From positions 434,001-498,000 of the forward strand of contig NZ_JADKYX010000002.1 of the NCBI RefSeq assembly GCF_016093545.1: a stretch of DNA of 64,000 nt, read 5' to 3'. This document shows positions 15,989 to 28,404 of this stretch, piece by piece. The DNA is from Massilia rhizosphaerae. Lineage in GTDB: Bacteria; Pseudomonadota; Gammaproteobacteria; Burkholderiales; Burkholderiaceae_D. The notes beneath the pieces are model-generated. The model did no database searches and was not told where the DNA came from. It saw nothing but the letters and a program-made list of their open reading frames with translations. Numbering within the stretch: the first letter of the stretch is position 1; each line of letters opens with the position of its first letter. The position numbers and the translations under genes are program-made.

Positions 15989-17254
15989 TTATTTACGAAT
16001 TTCGCCGTGGCCGAACACGACGTATTTCAGCGACGTGAGGCCTTCCAGCCCGACCGGTCCGCGCGCGTGCAGCTTGTCGTTCGAGATGCCGATCTCGGCG
16101 CCCAGGCCGTATTCGAAGCCGTCGGCGAAGCGCGTCGACGCGTTGATCATCACCGAGGCCGAATCGACTTCGCGCAGGAAGCGCATCGCGTCCGTGTAAT
16201 CCTCGGTGACGATGGCGTCCGTGTGCTTCGACGAATACGTGTTGATATGCTCGATCGCCTCGTCGATGCCGCCGACGATCTTCACGGCGAGGATCGGCGC
16301 CAGGTATTCCGTGCTCCAGTCCTCTTCCGTCGCCGGCACCAGGTGCGGATAGCCCTGCAGGATCGCCAGTGCCTCCGGGTCGGCGCGCAGTTCCACTTTC
16401 TTCGTCGCGTACAGTTCCGCCAGTTGCGGCAGCACGGTGGGCGCGATGGCGCGGGCGACGAGCAGGGTCTCCATCGTGTTGCACGTGCCGTAGCGGTGCG
16501 TCTTGGCGTTCATGGCGATGGGGAGCGCCTTCGCGACGTCGGCCTTGGCGTCGATGTAGACGTGGCAGATGCCGTCCAGGTGCTTGATCATCGGGACGGT
16601 GGCTTCCTTCATCAGCCGCGCGATCAGGCCCTTGCCGCCGCGCGGGACGATCACGTCGACGAATTCCGGCATCGTGATGAGGGCGCCGACGGCGGCGCGG
16701 TCCGTCGTCTCGACGACCTGCACGCCGTGTTCCGGCAGGCCGGCGCCGCGCAGGCCCTCGGCCACGAGCGCGGCCAGCGCGCGGTTGCAGTGGATGGCTT
16801 CCGAACCGCCGCGCAGGATGGCGGCATTGCCGCTCTTGATGCACAGGCCGGCCGCGTCGACCGTCACGTTCGGGCGCGCTTCGTAGATGATGCCGATCAC
16901 GCCCAGCGGCACGCGCATGCGGCCCACCTGGATGCCCGTCGGACGGAATTTCAGGTCGGTGATTTCGCCGATCGGGTCGGGCAGCGCGACGATCTGGCGC
17001 AGGCCGTCGACCATCGTGGCGATGGCCTTGTCGGACAGGGCCAACCGGTCCAGCAGCGCCGGTTCCAGGCCGGCGGCCGCCGCCGCTTCCATGTCGCGCG
17101 CGTTGGCGGCGCGGAGCAGGTCGGCGTCGCGCTCGATGGCGGCGGCGATCAGGAGCAAGGCCTGGTTGCGGGTGGCGCTGTCCGCGCGCGCCATCGCGCG
17201 CGAGGCCGCGCGCGCCTGGCGGCCGATTGTGTTCATGTACTCGGTGATGTCCAT
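15989..17254 (-). CDS. proA: Gamma-glutamyl phosphate reductase
   Basis: A 421-residue cytoplasmic enzyme that reduces gamma-glutamyl phosphate to glutamate semialdehyde with NADPH in proline synthesis. The family is clear from [45 protein letters not shown], and the catalytic Cys in [16 protein letters not shown] chose the ATG giving MDITEYM, the usual ProA N-terminus; an upstream TTG would add 12 unlikely residues. It lies 36 bp downstream of holA on the same strand and probably belongs to the leuS-lptE-holA-proA transcript. Its 3' end runs into a dispersed-repeat array. Confidence 0.96.
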   Translation of the reverse strand: MDITEYMNTIGRQARAASRAMARADSATRNQALLLIAAAIERDADLLRAANARDMEAAAAAGLEPALLDRLALSDKAIATMVDGLRQIVALPDPIGEITDLKFRPTGIQVGRMRVPLGVIGIIYEARPNVTVDAAGLCIKSGNAAILRGGSEAIHCNRALAALVAEGLRGAGLPEHGVQVVETTDRAAVGALITMPEFVDVIVPRGGKGLIARLMKEATVPMIKHLDGICHVYIDAKADVAKALPIAMNAKTHRYGTCNTMETLLVARAIAPTVLPQLAELYATKKVELRADPEALAILQGYPHLVPATEEDWSTEYLAPILAVKIVGGIDEAIEHINTYSSKHTDAIVTEDYTDAMRFLREVDSASVMINASTRFADGFEYGLGAEIGISNDKLHARGPVGLEGLTSLKYVVFGHGEIRK

Positions 17255-17290
17255 CGTCGTTGTCCGTTTGTGTTCGTTCGTTTCAACCAA

Positions 17291-18304
17291 TCACGATGCG
17301 ACCTTCAACGCCAGCTGCAGCATCGCATCCCACGCATCCCCCGCGAACTGCTTCGCGCGCAGGCCCTTGACCATCTTGTCGACCTGCGCCGCCTGCCGCA
17401 GCGCCGCTTCCAGCGCCGGCAGCGAGATCCGCCGCAGCGCCGGTTCCATCATGCGCTCGCGCGGGCCCCAGATGCGGTATTCCTTCAGCAGCGCGCCGAG
17501 CGGGCGTCCCTGCGCCATCCCTGCCTTCAATTTTAGCAGCGTGCGGATTTCTTCGGAGACGGCCCACAACACCAGCGGCAACGCCTCGCCCTCGCCTTTC
17601 AGGCCTTCCAGCATGCGCACGAGGCGCGCCGGGTCGCCGGCCAGCATCGCTTCCGACAGCTTGAAGACGTCGTAGCGCGCCACGTTCAGCACCGCATCGA
17701 CCACCTGGTCGTACGTCAGCTTGCCCGGCTCGTAGAGCAAGGCGAGCTTCTGGATTTCCTGGTGCGCCGCCAGCAGATTGCCTTCGACGCGGTCGGCGAT
17801 GAAGTCCAGGCTCTGGCGGTCCGCGCTCTGGTTCTGCGCGGAGAGGCGCATGCCGATCCAGCCCGGCAGCTGCGCGCGTTCCACGTTCGGGATCTCGACA
17901 TAGACCGCGGCCTGCTGCAGCGCCGCCACCCACGACGCCTTGGCCGTCTGCCAGTCCAGCTTCGGCAAGGTGATCAACGTAAGGTTGTCGGGGTTCAGGT
18001 CCTTCGCGTAGTTCTGCAAGGCCGCGCTGCCGTCCTTGCCTGGCTTGCCGCCGGGGATGCGCAACTCGATCAGCTTCTTGTCGCCGAACAGCGACATGGC
18101 CTGGTTGGCGGCCAGGAGCTCGCCCCATTTGAAACTGCGCTCGACCGTGAGCACGTCGCGCTCGGAATACCCTTGCGCGCGCGCCGCGCGGCGGATCTTG
18201 TCCGCCGCTTCCAGCGCGAGCAGGTGCTCGTCGCTGGTGATCACGTACAGGGGCGCGAGCCCCTTGGCGAGGTGCCCGTCGAGCGCCTCCGGCCGCAGCT
18301 GCAT
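17291..18304 (-). CDS. holA: DNA polymerase III delta subunit
   Basis: A 337-residue clamp-loader subunit that opens the beta clamp for the replicative polymerase. Family features are the N-terminus LAPLYVITSDEHLLALEAADKIR, ERSFKWGELLAANQAMSLFGDKKLIELR, and the C-terminal helical domain. The ATG follows AAGGA at a good distance and 20 bp after the lptE stop. The order leuS-lptE-holA is the conserved arrangement in proteobacteria. Confidence 0.95.
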   Translation of the reverse strand: MQLRPEALDGHLAKGLAPLYVITSDEHLLALEAADKIRRAARAQGYSERDVLTVERSFKWGELLAANQAMSLFGDKKLIELRIPGGKPGKDGSAALQNYAKDLNPDNLTLITLPKLDWQTAKASWVAALQQAAVYVEIPNVERAQLPGWIGMRLSAQNQSADRQSLDFIADRVEGNLLAAHQEIQKLALLYEPGKLTYDQVVDAVLNVARYDVFKLSEAMLAGDPARLVRMLEGLKGEGEALPLVLWAVSEEIRTLLKLKAGMAQGRPLGALLKEYRIWGPRERMMEPALRRISLPALEAALRQAAQVDKMVKGLRAKQFAGDAWDAMLQLALKVAS

Positions 18305-18324
18305 GGTGTTCCTTCTCTATGTCG

Positions 18325-18846
18325 TCAAGTGGCCGGCTTCATCGCGGCCAGGCGGCGGATGATCTGCTGCACGAGGTCCGCCTGCATGTCGCGGTACAGC
18401 AGCGCTTCTTCCGATTCCTTGGCCAGCACCTGGGTCTCGTCGAACGCCATGTTCCGGCGCAGCGAGATCTCGGTCGGCGGCACCATTTCCGCGCCCTTGG
18501 CATCGCGCACGGTGAACGACATCGTGTACGTCAGCAGGTATTCGCGCACGCGGCCCAGGCTGTTCAGCGACAGGATAGCCTTGTTGCGCGTCTCGCCCAG
18601 CAGCACGAACTGCGCCTCGGCGTCCGGCGCCCGGTCGGCGATGACCACCTGGCCCGTCGCGCGCAGATTGCGCTTGAGCTCCGTGCCCAGCGCCGACGTA
18701 TCCGGGAAGCCCAGATAGATGCTGTGGAACGGCATCGTGTAGCTGCCGTTCGAGCCGCGCAGCTGGAAGCCGCAGCCCGCGATGGCGGATGCCACCAGCA
18801 GGGCCGCGGCCGCGCGCACCGCCAACTTCCGGGTGAGGGCGCGCAT
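18325..18846 (-). CDS. lptE: LPS-assembly lipoprotein LptE
   Basis: A 173-residue outer-membrane lipoprotein with a signal peptide ending in the lipobox AIAGC, followed by GFQLRG as in LptE. It plugs the LptD barrel and helps insert lipopolysaccharide into the outer leaflet; lptD is elsewhere in this window (36.8-39.1 kb). The gene begins 3 bp after the leuS stop, implying translational coupling. The C-terminal DLVQQIIRRLAA helix also fits the family. Confidence 0.93.
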   Translation of the reverse strand: MRALTRKLAVRAAAALLVASAIAGCGFQLRGSNGSYTMPFHSIYLGFPDTSALGTELKRNLRATGQVVIADRAPDAEAQFVLLGETRNKAILSLNSLGRVREYLLTYTMSFTVRDAKGAEMVPPTEISLRRNMAFDETQVLAKESEEALLYRDMQADLVQQIIRRLAAMKPAT

Positions 18847-18849
18847 CGC

Positions 18850-21675
<2,826 letters not shown>

Positions 21676-21684
21676 GCATGCAAA

Positions 21685-22011
21685 TCAGCGAAGTTCGAGT
21701 TCGAGCGCCGGCTTCTCGCCGTAGTCCTCGTAGCGCTCGTTGATGCCGATGATGCAGAAGGCCATCTCTTCCAGCACGTCCGGCGCCCGTTCGCGCAGGG
21801 CGTCGGAGTGCGTCACGACGATGTGCAGCACTTCGTCCTTCTTGAGGCGGACGCTGCTCATGCCGTCCTCGTCGCGCAGGTAGCTCAGGCAATCGACCCA
21901 GGAATCCATCGTGTGCGGATACGAGTCGGGAAAGCCGAACGCGCGCTGGCTCTCGACGTGAAAACTTTCCGCGTCGGTGATCGCGGCGCCGTTGAGCTCG
22001 ACGGTGGCCAT
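21685..22011 (-). CDS. Barstar family protein
   Basis: A 108-residue protein beginning MATVELNGAAITDAESFH and continuing QRAFGFPDSYPHTMDSWVDC, which matches the barstar (barnase inhibitor) fold family: the G-FP-Y--N/T-D-W-D block forms the ribonuclease-binding helix. It has a strong ribosome site (AGGAG, 7 nt spacing), which fixes the start over an upstream frame. No barnase-like ribonuclease is adjacent, so this is an orphan, possibly an inhibitor of another RNase or a protein with a different role. It lies 81 bp downstream of dapB on the same strand. Confidence 0.8.
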   Translation of the reverse strand: MATVELNGAAITDAESFHVESQRAFGFPDSYPHTMDSWVDCLSYLRDEDGMSSVRLKKDEVLHIVVTHSDALRERAPDVLEEMAFCIIGINERYEDYGEKPALELELR

Positions 22012-22092
22012 GGGGGGTCTCCTAAAAATGCGCGTCACGGCCAGTATGCCAGCAGTTCGCCGGCCTGGCCGTCCAGTTCGGCGGGCGCGTGC

Positions 22093-22902
22093 TCAGCCCT
22101 TGAGGCCCAGCACGTCCTGCATGTCGTACAGCCCGGTCGGCTTGTCGGCCAGGAAACGCGCGGCGCGCAGCGAGCCCTGGGCATAGCTGACGCGGCTGCT
22201 CGATTTGTGGCTGATCTCGATGCGCTCGCCGATGCCGGCGAACAGCACCGTGTGGTCGCCGACGATGTCGCCGCCGCGCACGGTGGCGAAGCCGATCGTC
22301 GACGGGTCGCGTTCGCCCGTCACGCCTTCGCGGCCGTAGACGGCGCATTCCTCGAGGTCGCGGCCGAGGGCGTCGGCGATGACTTCGCCCATCTTCAGCG
22401 CCGTGCCGGACGGGGCGTCGACCTTGTGCCGGTGGTGGGCTTCGACGATCTCGATGTCATAGCCCTCGGAGAAATTCTTGGCCGCCATTTCCAGCAGCTT
22501 CAGCGTGACGTTCACGCCGATGCTCATGTTCGGGGCGAACACGATCGCGGTCTTCTCGGCGGCGGCGCGGATGGCGGCCTTGCCGGCGTCATCGAAACCG
22601 GTGGTGCCGATGATCATCTTGATGCCGTGCGCGGCGCAGTATTCCAGGTGGCGCAGCGTGCCTTCCGGGCGCGTGAAGTCGATCAGGTAGTCGGCGTCCG
22701 CCAGGCCCTTGTCCAGGTCGGACTGGATCACGACGCCGGTCAACTGGCCGGAAAACGCGCCGGCGTCGGCATTGATGAACGGGTTCCCTTCGCGATCGAG
22801 GGCGCCGGCCAGGCGGGCGTCCGGCGCGGCGGTAATGGCTTCGATCAGCATGCGGCCCATGCGGCCGCTGGCGCCGGCGACGGCGATCTTCAGTTGCGTC
22901 AT
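22093..22902 (-). CDS. dapB: 4-hydroxy-tetrahydrodipicolinate reductase
   Basis: A 269-residue enzyme of lysine and diaminopimelate synthesis. The dinucleotide-binding motif is [12 protein letters not shown] near the N-terminus, and the catalytic block is [20 protein letters not shown]. The start codon lies one base after the bamE stop, with its ribosome site (GGAGGAGG) inside the end of bamE, so translation is coupled. The length is normal for the family. Confidence 0.96.
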   Translation of the reverse strand: MTQLKIAVAGASGRMGRMLIEAITAAPDARLAGALDREGNPFINADAGAFSGQLTGVVIQSDLDKGLADADYLIDFTRPEGTLRHLEYCAAHGIKMIIGTTGFDDAGKAAIRAAAEKTAIVFAPNMSIGVNVTLKLLEMAAKNFSEGYDIEIVEAHHRHKVDAPSGTALKMGEVIADALGRDLEECAVYGREGVTGERDPSTIGFATVRGGDIVGDHTVLFAGIGERIEISHKSSSRVSYAQGSLRAARFLADKPTGLYDMQDVLGLKG

Positions 22903-22903
22903 C

Positions 22904-23521
22904 TTATTGTCCTCCTCCGCCTTTCGCGGCTTCGTCGCGCTTGCGCTTGAGCTCGTCCAGCGATTCCTGCTCGGATTTTTCTTCGTATTTCGAAATGCCG
23001 ATCAAACGGTTGATGTATTCGCGTTCCGTCGGCAGGTTGCCGCCGTCAAAGTGGTCGACCTTGTCGTCCTTGAAATAGACGGTGACGCGGCTGGTCGTCA
23101 GCTCGCCGTTGCCGCGCGCGAGGTAGAACGGATAATCCCAGCGGTCCTTGTGGAAGGCGTCCTGCAGCAGCGGGGTGCCGAGGATGAACCTGACTTGCTC
23201 GCGGGTCTGGCCGACTTTCAGCTGGTTCAGCATTTCCTGCGACACGAAATTGCCCTGCTGGATGTCCGGACGGTAGGGCGAGAAGATCCAGAGGAATTTC
23301 TGCAGCTTGGTGACGGTTGTCGTTTGCGCGCCCGAATTCGCGATTGCCGCGGACTTGTTCACATCGGCGGCGACCGCGGAGGGGGCGGTGCTCACCGGTG
23401 CCGCCGGCTGGGTCTGGTTGCGCCAGGCGGCGCAGCCGGACAGCGCCAGCGTCATGCAGGCGAGGCCGGCCACGAGCGCTGCCCGCGCGTGGGAACGATG
23501 GAAAACGGCTTGAGTGCGCAT
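22904..23521 (-). CDS. bamE: Outer membrane protein assembly factor BamE
   Basis: A 205-residue outer-membrane lipoprotein (lipobox LALSGC) with the SmpA/BamE domain: [20 protein letters not shown], then [22 protein letters not shown] and RWDYPFYL. It stabilises the BAM complex. About 55 extra residues between the lipobox and the domain, and a charged C-terminal tail ([14 protein letters not shown]), make it longer than E. coli BamE, as often seen in betaproteobacteria. It is divergent from fur with 82 bp between the starts. Confidence 0.93.
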   Translation of the reverse strand: MRTQAVFHRSHARAALVAGLACMTLALSGCAAWRNQTQPAAPVSTAPSAVAADVNKSAAIANSGAQTTTVTKLQKFLWIFSPYRPDIQQGNFVSQEMLNQLKVGQTREQVRFILGTPLLQDAFHKDRWDYPFYLARGNGELTTSRVTVYFKDDKVDHFDGGNLPTEREYINRLIGISKYEEKSEQESLDELKRKRDEAAKGGGGQ

Positions 23522-23603
23522 ATCTGACCTTAAAAATCGATGAGGCGGGAGCTATCAAAACGCTATATCATAAAGCACTCCGCCCATATCCGAGTAACAA
23601 AAC

Positions 23604-24032
23604 ATGAGCAACAATCCAACCGACCTGAAAGCCAGCGGCCTGAAAGCGACCTTGCCTCGGCTGAAAATCCTGGAGATTTTCCAGAACAGCGCGGTGCGGC
23701 ACCTGACGGCGGAAGACGTCTACAAGACCTTGCTGAACGAAAACATGGACGTGGGTTTGGCGACCGTCTACCGCGTGCTGACCCAGTTCGAACAGGCAGG
23801 CCTGTTGAACCGCAATCACTTTGAAACCGGCAAGGCAATCTACGAGCTGAACGCCGGCTCGCACCACGACCATCTCGTCTGCCTCGACTGCGGCCACGTG
23901 GAAGAGTTCTACGACGACGAGATCGAAAGCCGCCAGCAGAAGATCGCCAGCGAGCGCGGCTTCAAGATCGCCGAACACGCCCTGGCCATCTACGGCCACT
24001 GCCAGAAGACCGACTGCCCGCATCGGCATTGA
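23604..24032 (+). CDS. fur: Ferric uptake regulator
   Basis: A 142-residue repressor. The winged helix ([41 protein letters not shown]) is followed by the metal-binding dimer domain ([24 protein letters not shown]) and the C-terminal [11 protein letters not shown]. It represses iron uptake genes when Fe(II) is available. The feoA/bfd region at 58.7-58.9 kb in this window carries Fur-box-like sites and is a likely target. The arrangement divergent from bamE is conserved among proteobacteria. Confidence 0.96.
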   Translation: MSNNPTDLKASGLKATLPRLKILEIFQNSAVRHLTAEDVYKTLLNENMDVGLATVYRVLTQFEQAGLLNRNHFETGKAIYELNAGSHHDHLVCLDCGHVEEFYDDEIESRQQKIASERGFKIAEHALAIYGHCQKTDCPHRH

Positions 24033-24174
24033 TCTTTCTCGCTCCTCGACGGCAAGCATCGATCGCACGATTGAGCTGCGTCAGTAAGTGACGAGCTAAC
24101 GCCACTCATGAGCACCTGCCGCGGTCCAACCGGCAGGCGCCGCATGTCGCGGCCCGTCAACCGAGGAGAGCATC

Positions 24175-24996
24175 ATGAATGCGTCATCGAAACCGGTCGC
24201 TCCACCCCGTCTTGCGCGCCGCGCGGCCTGCCTGGCCGGCGCCGTGCTCGCCGGCTGGACGTCGCAGGCGCTCGCCGCCGACGATTTCTACTGGGGCGCG
24301 CCGAGCGCCAGCGGCTTCACGTTCACGGCATCCGACTACCTGCCTGACCACGTCCGCGCGCGGACCTACACGTTCACGCATACCGAAACGGCCAGCGTCA
24401 CGCGCTCGCCGGGCCAGGGCGACGCGACCGCATACGGGCCCGCCAACGGCAGGCCGGCGCAATTGTCGCTGAACCTCCCCCTCGCGGGGCCGGCCGACGT
24501 CACCACGATCGTCACCGTCACGGGTTACCTGGACGCCGTGTTCCACGGCTCATCGACGGGCACTGGCGCGCAATCCGCCACGACCATCGGCGGCATCAGG
24601 TCGGGCGGCATGGAGACGCGGCTGCCGCCTGGGTTCGAGAGCTTCTTCGACAAGAACGCCGAGGACGCGTATGTCGAGCCCAAGTCGCCGTTCGCGGACA
24701 CGGCGGAAAACTACTCGTCGAACGGCAATCCGGCGTCCATGCACCATCGCCTCGTGTCCCAGACGTTCGATGTGCGCCCCGGCACGAACACGGTGGACCT
24801 GACGGCCGACCTGCAGGCAATCGCATTCGCGCGCGGCTCGTCGACGTCCGTCCAGAATACGACGTCCGACGTGACGTCGACGATGACGTTCACCGTGTCG
24901 GTGGTGCCGGAACCGGCGCAGTACGCGTTGCTGCTGGCGGGCTTGCCGCTGCTGGCGCTGGGCCGGCGGCGGGCGTCCAGCGTCAGGAGTTGCTGA
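24175..24996 (+). CDS. PEP-CTERM sorting domain protein
   Basis: A 273-residue exported protein with a signal peptide ([20 protein letters not shown], cleavage near ALAA). The C-terminal tripartite sorting signal is [20 protein letters not shown] followed by RRR: PEP motif, membrane helix and basic tail. Such proteins are processed by exosortase (EpsH-type), which is not in the window. The middle is Thr/Ser-rich with no recognised domain. GAGGAG precedes the ATG. The last 14 bp overlap the 3' end of the convergent hrcA. Confidence 0.85.
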   Translation: MNASSKPVAPPRLARRAACLAGAVLAGWTSQALAADDFYWGAPSASGFTFTASDYLPDHVRARTYTFTHTETASVTRSPGQGDATAYGPANGRPAQLSLNLPLAGPADVTTIVTVTGYLDAVFHGSSTGTGAQSATTIGGIRSGGMETRLPPGFESFFDKNAEDAYVEPKSPFADTAENYSSNGNPASMHHRLVSQTFDVRPGTNTVDLTADLQAIAFARGSSTSVQNTTSDVTSTMTFTVSVVPEPAQYALLLAGLPLLALGRRRASSVRSC

Positions 24997-25996
24997 GCGC
25001 GTTCGACAGCAGCTTGGCCGTGATGTCGACGATCGGGATCACGCGTTCATAGGCCATGCGCGTGGGCCCGATGACGCCGAGGGTGCCGACGATCTTGCCG
25101 TTCACCTCGTACGGCGCCGTGACGACGCTCATCTCGTCCATCGGCACGAGCTTCGACTCGCCGCCGATGAAGATCTGGACGCCGCCGGCGCGGCTCGACA
25201 CGTCGAGCAATTGCATGAGCCCGGTCTTCTGCTCGAACATCTCGAACAGCTGGCGCAGCGAGCTCATGTTGGAGGACAGGTCGGACACGGACAGCAGGTT
25301 GCGCTCGCCCGCGATCACCATGTCGTCCGTCTCGGCCAGCGCCTCGCTGCCCGCTTCCACGGCGGCCTGCATCAGGCGCCCCATGTCGTCACGCAGCTGG
25401 CGCAGCTCGCCCGTCAGGCGGCCGCGCACCTGGTCGAACGACAGGCCGGCGAAGTGCTGGTTCAGGTAATTGGCCGATTGCGTCAGCTGCGTCGGCGAAT
25501 AATCGACGTCGGTCAGCAGCAGGCGGTTCTGCACGTCGCCGCGCGGGTCGACGATGACGAGCAGGATGCGCTTTTCCGACAGGCGCAGGAATTCGATCTG
25601 CTGGAACGCCGATTCGCGCCGCGGGCTCTGCACGACGCCGGCGAACTGCGACAGCGACGACAGCATCTGGGCCGCGTTGGCGATCACCTTCTGCGGCTGG
25701 TGCGCGGGCAGGCGCATGCCGGCTTCGACGGCGTTCTCGTCGATTTGTTGCACGGTGAGCAAGGTATCGACGAACAGGCGGTAGCCGCGCGGCGTGGGAA
25801 TGCGGCCGGCCGACGTGTGCGGACTGGCGACGTAGCCCATCTCCTCGAGGTCGGCCATGATGTTGCGGATCGTGGCCGGCGACAGGTCGAGACCGGAAAT
25901 CTTCGACAGCGCGCGCGAACCGACCGGCTGCCCGTCGGCGATGTAGCGCTCGACGAGGGCCTTCAGCAGGGTTTGTGCACGGTTATCGAGTTGCAT
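24983..25996 (-). CDS. hrcA: Heat-inducible transcription repressor HrcA
   Basis: A 337-residue regulator. The N-terminal winged helix ([52 protein letters not shown]) and the GAF-like sensor domain are typical. It represses groE/dnaK-type heat-shock operons through CIRCE elements; no CIRCE was found nearby. A start 14 codons upstream (MTHKCRPN) is possible, but MQLDNRAQ is the usual N-terminus. It ends inside the last codons of the convergent PEP-CTERM gene and lies 35 bp downstream of the HAD gene. Confidence 0.95.
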   Translation of the reverse strand: MQLDNRAQTLLKALVERYIADGQPVGSRALSKISGLDLSPATIRNIMADLEEMGYVASPHTSAGRIPTPRGYRLFVDTLLTVQQIDENAVEAGMRLPAHQPQKVIANAAQMLSSLSQFAGVVQSPRRESAFQQIEFLRLSEKRILLVIVDPRGDVQNRLLLTDVDYSPTQLTQSANYLNQHFAGLSFDQVRGRLTGELRQLRDDMGRLMQAAVEAGSEALAETDDMVIAGERNLLSVSDLSSNMSSLRQLFEMFEQKTGLMQLLDVSSRAGGVQIFIGGESKLVPMDEMSVVTAPYEVNGKIVGTLGVIGPTRMAYERVIPIVDITAKLLSNALSNS

Positions 25997-26031
25997 GGCC
26001 TCATTATGCACGTTCGGTCGGCACTTGTGCG

Positions 26032-26754
26032 TCATGGCTGTACATCGTCGTGCTCGCGCTTGAGCCAGTCCAGCAGTTCGTCGAAGTCGCGCACGATCGC
26101 GTCCGGCACCACCTCGTGCTCCAGGTGCTTGGTCGAGCCCGTCCGGTTCATCCACACGGCGCGCAGGCCGGCGCGCTGGGCGCCCCGCACGTCGAGCAGC
26201 ACGTCGTCGCCCACGTACACGGCATCCTCGGGCGCCACGCCCAGTTCCTTGCAGGCGGCCAGGAAGATCGCCGCATCCGGCTTGGCCACGCCCAGCCGGG
26301 ACGCCGCCACCGACACCTTGAAATGGTGCGACAGGCCGATCGTCCGCAGGTCGGCGTTGCCGTTCGAGATCGAGCCGATCAGCACGCGGTTCTTCAGTTT
26401 CAACAAGCCCGGCAGCACGTCGTCGTACGGGATCACGGCATTGCGCGCGGCGAAGAACTGCGCCATCGCATGCTCGACCTTGGCGGCGTCTTCTCCCGCT
26501 TCCTGGAACGCGGCCAGCAGGCCGGCATGGCGCAGCTTGCCGAGGTCGAGGTGGAATTCGGGCTTGCGCGCCAGCAGTTCCAGGCGCGCCTGGCGCAGGG
26601 AGTCGATAGTGAAGCGCTCGGCCACGCGCGGCGCATGCTCGCGCAGCCACGCGAACAGCGACTCTTCGGCCTGCAGGATCACGGGGGCGATGGGCCACAG
26701 CGTGTCGTCGAGGTCGAACAGGATGGCCTTGGGCCAGGCGCGGCGGGTGTTCAT
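26032..26754 (-). CDS. HAD family hydrolase
   Basis: A 240-residue HAD-superfamily phosphatase. Motif I is [10 protein letters not shown] with the nucleophile Asp, motif II is SISNGN, motif III the Lys in GVAKPD, and motif [11 protein letters not shown]. The cap is helical (C1 type), as in YjjG/GPH-like phosphatases. I chose MNTRRAWP; a longer frame would add a hydrophobic stretch but lacks support. Substrate unknown. It may be co-transcribed with hrcA. Confidence 0.88.
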   Translation of the reverse strand: MNTRRAWPKAILFDLDDTLWPIAPVILQAEESLFAWLREHAPRVAERFTIDSLRQARLELLARKPEFHLDLGKLRHAGLLAAFQEAGEDAAKVEHAMAQFFAARNAVIPYDDVLPGLLKLKNRVLIGSISNGNADLRTIGLSHHFKVSVAASRLGVAKPDAAIFLAACKELGVAPEDAVYVGDDVLLDVRGAQRAGLRAVWMNRTGSTKHLEHEVVPDAIVRDFDELLDWLKREHDDVQP

Positions 26755-26983
26755 GCTGGGATGCGGCTCCGGAAACGAAGCTTGGACAGTGGAAAGGAGC
26801 GGTCCAAGCATAACGAGGGCGGCGCCGAAAAGCAATGCTGTGCTGGATGCGGGCTCGTGGTTACACCGTGATACAAAGGCAAATGGGGCCGATGGTTGGC
26901 AAATGCACTAAAATGATGGGTATTTTTCCATTCAGCCGTACCGGCGCCGTGCCCGCGCGCCACCATTCCACTGTGGAGATTTT

Positions 26984-27580
26984 ATGAAGAGCTCGATCCT
27001 GCGTGCCGGCGTTGTAGCGCTGGCATGCGCGCTGGGCCTGTCCGCCTGCGGCGGCGGGAGCGGCGACTTGTACCTGACCGGCACGGTTAACAATGTCACC
27101 AAGGACGGTCTGGTGCTGACAAATAATGGCGGCGACGACACGGCCGTCCCGTACCCCTATACCTCGTTCCAATTCGGCCAGCGCATTTCGACCGATGACA
27201 TGTTCGACATCCAGGTCAAGAGCATTCCTTCCAACGCCGAAGAGTGCCATCCCATCAACGGCAAGGCGCGCGCCAACTATTACACGATCGCCCAGATCAC
27301 CGTGACCTGCACGATCAAGACCCACCCCCTGACCGTCAGCGTCCAGAACTTGACCGGCAGCGGCCTCGTCGTGGTGAACGGCGCCGACCGCCACGACGTC
27401 CCGGCGGGCACCACCAAGGTGGACATGGCCAAGGTGTACGAAGACGGCGCCTACGGCGTCACCGTCCTGACCCAGCCCGCCGGCCAGACCTGCACCGTCA
27501 GCGGCGGCAGCAGCGGCAACGGCTCGGGCATCATGGGCTCGGCCGAAGCGGGCACGACCGTCACCGTCACCTGCTCTTAA
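26984..27580 (+). CDS. Two-module lipoprotein, first tandem copy
   Basis: A 198-residue lipoprotein (signal MKSSILRAGVVALACALG, lipobox LSAC, then GGGSG). The mature part is two copies of an ~80-residue beta-rich module. Each has an N-terminal NxTxxGLVLxN/GSGLVVVN segment, a YxVTV or FDIQV strand, a Cys (QTC or EEC), and a closing TVTC. The second module has the QPAGQTCTVS form found in many proteobacterial surface proteins. A GGAG ribosome site precedes the ATG. A paralogue follows 16 bp later. Function unknown. Confidence 0.75.
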   Translation: MKSSILRAGVVALACALGLSACGGGSGDLYLTGTVNNVTKDGLVLTNNGGDDTAVPYPYTSFQFGQRISTDDMFDIQVKSIPSNAEECHPINGKARANYYTIAQITVTCTIKTHPLTVSVQNLTGSGLVVVNGADRHDVPAGTTKVDMAKVYEDGAYGVTVLTQPAGQTCTVSGGSSGNGSGIMGSAEAGTTVTVTCS

Positions 27581-27596
27581 TCCTGGAGAGACCCCT

Positions 27597-28304
27597 ATGA
27601 AGTTTTCCCTCGCGCGCCCGGCCCTCGCCGTCGCGATCATGGCAACGCTGGCCTCCTGCGGCGGCGGCAAGGCCACGTTCCCGATCAACGTCACCGTCTC
27701 CGGCGTGAAATATCCGGGCCTGATCCTGAGCACGAACGGCCAGGACGTGGCCATCAACCCGCCGGCCACGGACGGCCAGGACGTCACGGCCGTGTTCCCG
27801 AACCCGATCGAATACGGCCAGACGTATGAAGTGGTCCCGAAAGGCGCGACCGTCGTCAACCACGTCGCCTCGGGCGGCGCGCTGCCGAAGCACCAGGCCT
27901 GCGGGCCTGGCAACTACTCCCTGCTGTACGGCACGGCCGGCCAGTTGGCCAGGATCGACATTCGCTACGTCTGCCTCATCAATACCATCCCCCTCGGCGG
28001 CACCGTGAAGGGCCTGACGGGGACCGGCCTCGTCCTTGCCAACGGCAGCACGACGGCCACGGTTCCCGTCAACCCGGCCCTGGACGCCAATCAAAAACCG
28101 ACCGGCGCCGACGTCACCGTCTCGATGAACCCGGTCGCCTACGGCTCGACCTACGGCGTGACCGTCCTGACCCAGCCGACCGGCCAGACCTGCACCGTCA
28201 CCGGCGGCGCCAACGGCACGGGCGGCGGCACGATGGACGACGCGGCGGAAGCGGCGACCAATGGCGTCAGCAACCTGGTCGTGACCTGCGTCGCGTCGAG
28301 CTGA
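27597..28304 (+). CDS. Two-module lipoprotein, second tandem copy
   Basis: A 235-residue lipoprotein (lipobox LASC, then GGGKA). Like its neighbour it has two modules: the first with VSGVKYPGLILSTNGQDVAI and ending IRYVC, the second LTGTGLVLANGS..YGVTVLTQPTGQTCTVTGG and ending VVTC. The second-module wording is nearly identical in both genes, showing recent common origin. Each Cys pair within a module could form a disulfide in the periplasm or at the surface. It is probably one operon with the upstream copy. Confidence 0.75.
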   Translation: MKFSLARPALAVAIMATLASCGGGKATFPINVTVSGVKYPGLILSTNGQDVAINPPATDGQDVTAVFPNPIEYGQTYEVVPKGATVVNHVASGGALPKHQACGPGNYSLLYGTAGQLARIDIRYVCLINTIPLGGTVKGLTGTGLVLANGSTTATVPVNPALDANQKPTGADVTVSMNPVAYGSTYGVTVLTQPTGQTCTVTGGANGTGGGTMDDAAEAATNGVSNLVVTCVASS

Positions 28305-28339
28305 GCGACCGGCCACATGGATTGGACGAGATATTGAAA

Positions 28340-28362
28340 TTTCGCATAACAACTATGCGAAA
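28340..28362. promoter_or_regulatory. Perfect inverted repeat upstream of the sRNA promoter
   Basis: TTTCGCATA and TATGCGAAA are perfect 9-bp arms around ACAAC, ending 6 bp before the -35 element. The size and placement suit an operator for a dimeric activator or repressor. Confidence 0.5.
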
Positions 28363-28368
28363 CAAAAA

Positions 28369-28398
28369 TTGGACTGATATGCTGTAGCGCAGCATAAT
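28369..28398 (+). promoter_or_regulatory. Sigma70-like promoter for the candidate sRNA
   Basis: TTGGAC and CATAAT are separated by 18 bp. A palindrome TATGCTG-TAGCG-CAGCATA (28378-28396) fills the spacer and overlaps the -10, so a bound protein would block polymerase. Predicted transcription start is near 28405. Confidence 0.5.
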
Positions 28399-28404
28399 GG
28401 CACC

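Noticed and set aside
24033..24174. Inverted repeat CCTGCCG/CGGCAGG between fur and the PEP-CTERM gene as a terminator
   Set aside because: The stem is short with a 9-nt loop and there is no T-run.
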